Positions 4,559 to 6,667 of a stretch of DNA of 6,667 bases are shown piece after piece (within the stretch, counting starts at the first letter, position 1; each line of letters starts with the position of its first letter). Source of the DNA: an uncultured Acetatifactor sp. (GTDB taxonomy: Bacteria > Bacillota > Clostridia > Lachnospirales > Lachnospiraceae); NCBI GenBank assembly GCA_910584235.1, contig CAJTZD010000117.1, forward strand, positions 1 to 6,667. Reading direction: 5' to 3'. The notes under the pieces are model-generated. The model worked only from the letters and a program-made list of their open reading frames with translations. It was not told the origin of the DNA and made no database searches. The position numbers and the translations under genes were made by a program.

Positions 4559-6442
4559 ATGAGAAAAATGACAGCTGTCCTCATGGGTGCGCTGATGATT
4601 TTTACACTGGCCGCCTGTGGGAAGGAGGAGGCGCCATCTTTGCCGGGAGAAAGCACAGAACTGGGCGGAAGCGCAGAATCAGACAGGAGCGCTGGAGCAG
4701 ACAGTGCGGCTTCCTCTGCGCAGGAGGATCCGAAAGAAACGGAGGGAGCATCGGCGGATATGGGAGACGGACAGACAGAAAAGAATCCAGGCAGCCATGC
4801 AGGCGCTGCTGATGAGGGCGATAAGACGAATCTGAGCGGAACGGTACCGGAGGAGCTGGAATATATACCGGCTGAATATAACAGCCCCTCGGAACATCCG
4901 GGGACGCTGGAAAAGCTGACCTATCAGACGTGGGAATCCTTTTCCTATGAGGAGCAGGCCCAGGAACTGACAAAGGAGGCATGGGTCTACCTGCCCTATG
5001 GCTATTCGGAGGAGCAGAAATATAATGTGTTCTATTTAAGCCACGGCGGCTGGAGCAATGAGACGACGATTATGGGGACTGACCAAAGCCCGCGCTCCTT
5101 TAAGCATGTGATCGACCATGCCATAGAGGACGGGAAGATACAGCCCCTGATCATCGTCCTGCCCACCTACAACAATATGAGCAGCGGGGATAGCGGGGAT
5201 TACAGCCTTGCGCTCCGGCTGACGGACCGGTTCCATAACGAGCTGGTGAATGACCTGATTCCGGCGGTGGAGGGCAGGTACAGCACTTACGCGGAAGATA
5301 CCTCCCGGGAGGGATTGATGGCATCCCGGGACCACAGAGGGTTCGGCGGCTTTTCCATGGGCTCCGTCAACACATGGTGCACTTTCCGGTATGCCCTTGA
5401 TTATTTCCGGTACTTTATGCCCATGAGCGGAAGCTACTCCACAGACGGCGGATACATGGCGGAGCTGGTAAAGGAATCCGGGCATGACCCTGACGATTTC
5501 TTTATCTTCGCGGCCTCCGGCACGGACGACTTCGCCTACAGCGCTTTCAGGTCGCAGATCATGGCGATGGGGAGCGTCCCGGACGGCACGTTCCGCTTTG
5601 CCGACAATGAGGCGGACGGGCATGTGCTCCTGGAGGACATCCCGGGGGTGGGGAAGACCACGCTGGCGAAGGCCTTTGCCCGGGTGCTGGGCCTGGACTA
5701 CAGGAGGATCCAGTTCACGCCGGACGTGATGGCGTCGGATCTGACGGGATTCTCCGTATACAGCCGGGAAAAGGAGGAGTTCGTGTACCAGCCGGGGAAC
5801 GTGTTCTGCAACCTGCTGCTGGCGGACGAGCTGAACCGAACCTCGCCCAAGACCCAGTCCGCCCTTCTGGAGGCCATGGAGGAGCGTCAGTGCACTGCGG
5901 AGGGCGTCACCAGAAAGATACCCAGCCCGTTTCTGGTGATCGCCACGCAGAATCCCCTGGGGAGCGCCGGGACATGGGGGCTTCCGGAAGCGCAGGCGGA
6001 CAGGTTCCTGATCTCCCTGTCCATGGGATATCCCGACCTTGAGAGCGAGCTCGCCCTGATAAAGGGGGCGGGAGGCGGCAGGGAGGCTGAAAGGCTGTCG
6101 GCTGTGCTGGACGGCGGGACACTGCTTGGGATGCAGGAGGAGGTCCGCCGGGTGCGCATGGGGGACAAGGCGGCCCGGTATCTGCTGGAGCTGGTCACTG
6201 CCACAAGGGAGCATCCCCGGCTGCGCAGGGGGGCAGGCCCCAGGGCGTCCCTTGCGCTGGCCGAGATCGCCAGGGCCGCCGCGTGGATGGCAGGGAGGGA
6301 CTATGTGGTCCCGGAGGATGTGAGGGAGCAGTTCGGCTATGTGGCGGGGCACCGGATTGCTGTAGAGGCAGGGCCGGGGCATTTGACAAAAGAGCAGATT
6401 GTTGATGAAATAATAAGCAATATCAAACTGCCCTTTGTTTAG
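4559..6442 (+). CDS. Chimeric ORF: lipoprotein esterase joined to MoxR AAA+ ATPase
   Basis: This 627-residue frame starts at ATG 4559, six bases after GGGGAGG (4546-4552). The upstream in-frame ATG at 4463 lies inside the previous gene. Residues 1-20 are a lipoprotein signal with lipobox LAAC (C20). Residues 21-95 are a Ser/Glu/Ala/Gly-rich linker. Residues about 120-350 are an alpha/beta-hydrolase of the putative-esterase (PF00756) kind: HGG oxyanion region (162-164), nucleophile elbow GFSMG with S266, and acid candidate D323 or D324 in GTDDF. The expected C-terminal His segment is absent. From about residue 354 the sequence is a MoxR ATPase lacking its first ~40 residues. Exported as a lipoprotein, the ATPase would meet no ATP, so I read the frame as a rearrangement product or assembly chimera. 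Esterase activity is doubtful unless H355 substitutes for the missing His. Confidence 0.8.
   Translation: MRKMTAVLMGALMIFTLAACGKEEAPSLPGESTELGGSAESDRSAGADSAASSAQEDPKETEGASADMGDGQTEKNPGSHAGAADEGDKTNLSGTVPEELEYIPAEYNSPSEHPGTLEKLTYQTWESFSYEEQAQELTKEAWVYLPYGYSEEQKYNVFYLSHGGWSNETTIMGTDQSPRSFKHVIDHAIEDGKIQPLIIVLPTYNNMSSGDSGDYSLALRLTDRFHNELVNDLIPAVEGRYSTYAEDTSREGLMASRDHRGFGGFSMGSVNTWCTFRYALDYFRYFMPMSGSYSTDGGYMAELVKESGHDPDDFFIFAASGTDDFAYSAFRSQIMAMGSVPDGTFRFADNEADGHVLLEDIPGVGKTTLAKAFARVLGLDYRRIQFTPDVMASDLTGFSVYSREKEEFVYQPGNVFCNLLLADELNRTSPKTQSALLEAMEERQCTAEGVTRKIPSPFLVIATQNPLGSAGTWGLPEAQADRFLISLSMGYPDLESELALIKGAGGGREAERLSAVLDGGTLLGMQEEVRRVRMGDKAARYLLELVTATREHPRLRRGAGPRASLALAEIARAAAWMAGRDYVVPEDVREQFGYVAGHRIAVEAGPGHLTKEQIVDEIISNIKLPFV
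5608..5632 (+). other. In-frame junction between esterase and MoxR sequence
   Basis: Protein on the left (FRFADNEADG, ending near 5620) belongs to the esterase. Protein on the right (GHVLLEDIPGVGKT, from about 5618) is the standard MoxR segment before Walker A. The Gly-His pair fits both sides, because MoxR proteins usually read GGHVLLED here and esterases carry a Gly-rich motif with the catalytic His in this area. A join at a few bases of shared sequence (around GACGGGCAT, 5615-5623) is therefore likely. The exact base cannot be fixed without intact relatives. Confidence 0.7.
5618..6442 (+). pseudogene. MoxR-family AAA+ ATPase, 5'-truncated
   Basis: In the numbering of the fused frame this part shows Walker A PGVGKTT (362-368), Walker B LLLADELNR (419-426) followed by the family signature SPKTQSALLEAMEE, sensor 1 IATQNP (461-466), the Arg-finger region LPEAQADRF (475-483) and sensor 2 GPRASLAL (560-567). 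The C-terminal lid ends normally in IISNIKLPFV. Missing are the first ~40 residues, which normally carry the conserved VGQ/VGK box. MoxR ATPases act in the cytosol as chaperone-like assembly factors, usually encoded next to DUF58 and transglutaminase genes, and a DUF58-like start does follow 35 bases later. No separate ribosome binding site or start is visible at the junction, so it would be made only as part of the fusion. Confidence 0.82.
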
Positions 6443-6477
6443 GAGGAGTTCAGTAAAAAAATTTGAAAGGGGGAACC

Positions 6478-6630
6478 ATGTCCATGAAAAGAATGCTTTT
6501 TCTTTCGTTTTCCCTCTTTCTGGTATACATGGCCGGAATGTACCGGTATCCGGCCCTGATGGCGCTTGGAGTGGGACAGGCGCTTTTTTTGCTGTTCCTG
6601 ACTGTCCAGAACTGTAGCCCAGCAAACTAA
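6478..6630 (+). pseudogene. DUF58-like membrane protein, N-terminal fragment
   Basis: This frame of 50 residues starts at ATG 6478, or equally ATG 6484, after AAAGGGGG (6466-6473). It encodes a basic start (MSMKRM) and two hydrophobic stretches, about residues 7-19 and 26-42, separated by MYRYPAL. That is the usual N-terminus of DUF58 proteins encoded directly after MoxR, which normally continue for some 300 residues or more. Here the membrane sequence breaks after about LFLTVQ and ends in NCSPAN and a stop. The following bases are AT-richer and unlike the family. It is therefore probably a gene cut by an insertion, deletion or assembly join near 6603-6612. Family assignment rests mainly on position and hydrophobic pattern. 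Confidence 0.6.
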
Positions 6631-6667
6631 AGTTCCTGTCTCCCGCACAAAAACGTCAAATTTAATT
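6607..6667. other. Unassigned AT-richer tail after the DUF58 break
   Basis: The last ~60 bases do not continue the DUF58 gene and contain no recognisable gene start. A 7-bp repeat GTTCCTG occurs at 6594-6600, before the break, and at 6632-6638, after it. This may be chance, or it may be a trace of an insertion. No known insertion-sequence terminus is recognisable. Confidence 0.4.

Noticed and set aside
4559..6442. A genuine new secreted esterase-ATPase enzyme
   Set aside because: Both halves lack family-essential segments at the join, the ATPase would sit outside the cell without ATP, and the following DUF58 gene is also truncated. A rearrangement or assembly join explains all three.
5036..6625. 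Long open frame of 529 codons on the minus strand
   Set aside because: It lies antisense to the esterase-MoxR frame, has a composition rich in Pro, Arg, His and Gln typical of an antisense shadow, shows no domain motif, and the opposite strand carries clear esterase and ATPase motifs.
6607..6667. Left end of an insertion sequence
   Set aside because: There is a sequence change here, but no terminal inverted repeat, target duplication or transposase start can be recognised in the 60 bases available.

Overview
The window looks like part of a low-to-mid GC Firmicutes genome, most likely a gut clostridium of the Lachnospiraceae type. The evidence is strong GGAGG-type ribosome binding sites before nearly every gene, TTG and GTG starts, AT-rich intergenic DNA between GC-richer genes, and protein families common in that group. 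This assignment is inference from style; no rRNA or marker gene is present. All genes supported here are on the + strand.

Layout. Bases 1-259 are AT-rich and non-coding, with a palindrome flanked by an imperfect direct repeat. A small unrecognised acidic protein (260-595) follows, then a gap with two hairpins that share three bases, then a near-consensus promoter (750-778). This promoter drives a two-gene regulatory unit: a 51-residue helix-turn-helix protein starting at TTG (807-962), and a LysR-type regulator starting at GTG (994-1890). A terminator hairpin closes the unit. A 54-bp repeat pair with palindromic arms (1981-2103) separates it from a run of metabolic genes: a membrane-anchored flavodoxin (2159-2782), an NADP-type iron-dependent alcohol dehydrogenase (2807-3976), a SnoaL/NTF2-like small protein (4143-4505) and a lipoprotein esterase (from 4559). 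Three back-to-back hairpins fill the gap before the NTF2-like gene. The layout suggests a LysR-controlled redox or detoxification cluster, in which the flavodoxin and alcohol dehydrogenase handle electrons and carbonyl or alcohol substrates. That function is inferred from families and context.

The most unusual part is the right end. The esterase reading frame does not finish as an esterase. At about 5608-5632 it passes, in frame, into the middle of a MoxR-type AAA+ ATPase, just before its Walker A motif. The ATPase then runs to its normal end and is followed by the first ~43 codons of a DUF58-like membrane protein, its usual operon partner, which stops abruptly in sequence unlike that family. 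The 627-residue product would carry a lipoprotein export signal on a cytosolic-type ATPase, lacking both the esterase C-terminus and the MoxR N-terminus. This is best read as a rearrangement junction (deletion or insertion scar) or an assembly chimera, not a designed fusion enzyme.

I found no CRISPR array, tRNA, rRNA, complete insertion sequence or recognisable phage gene.
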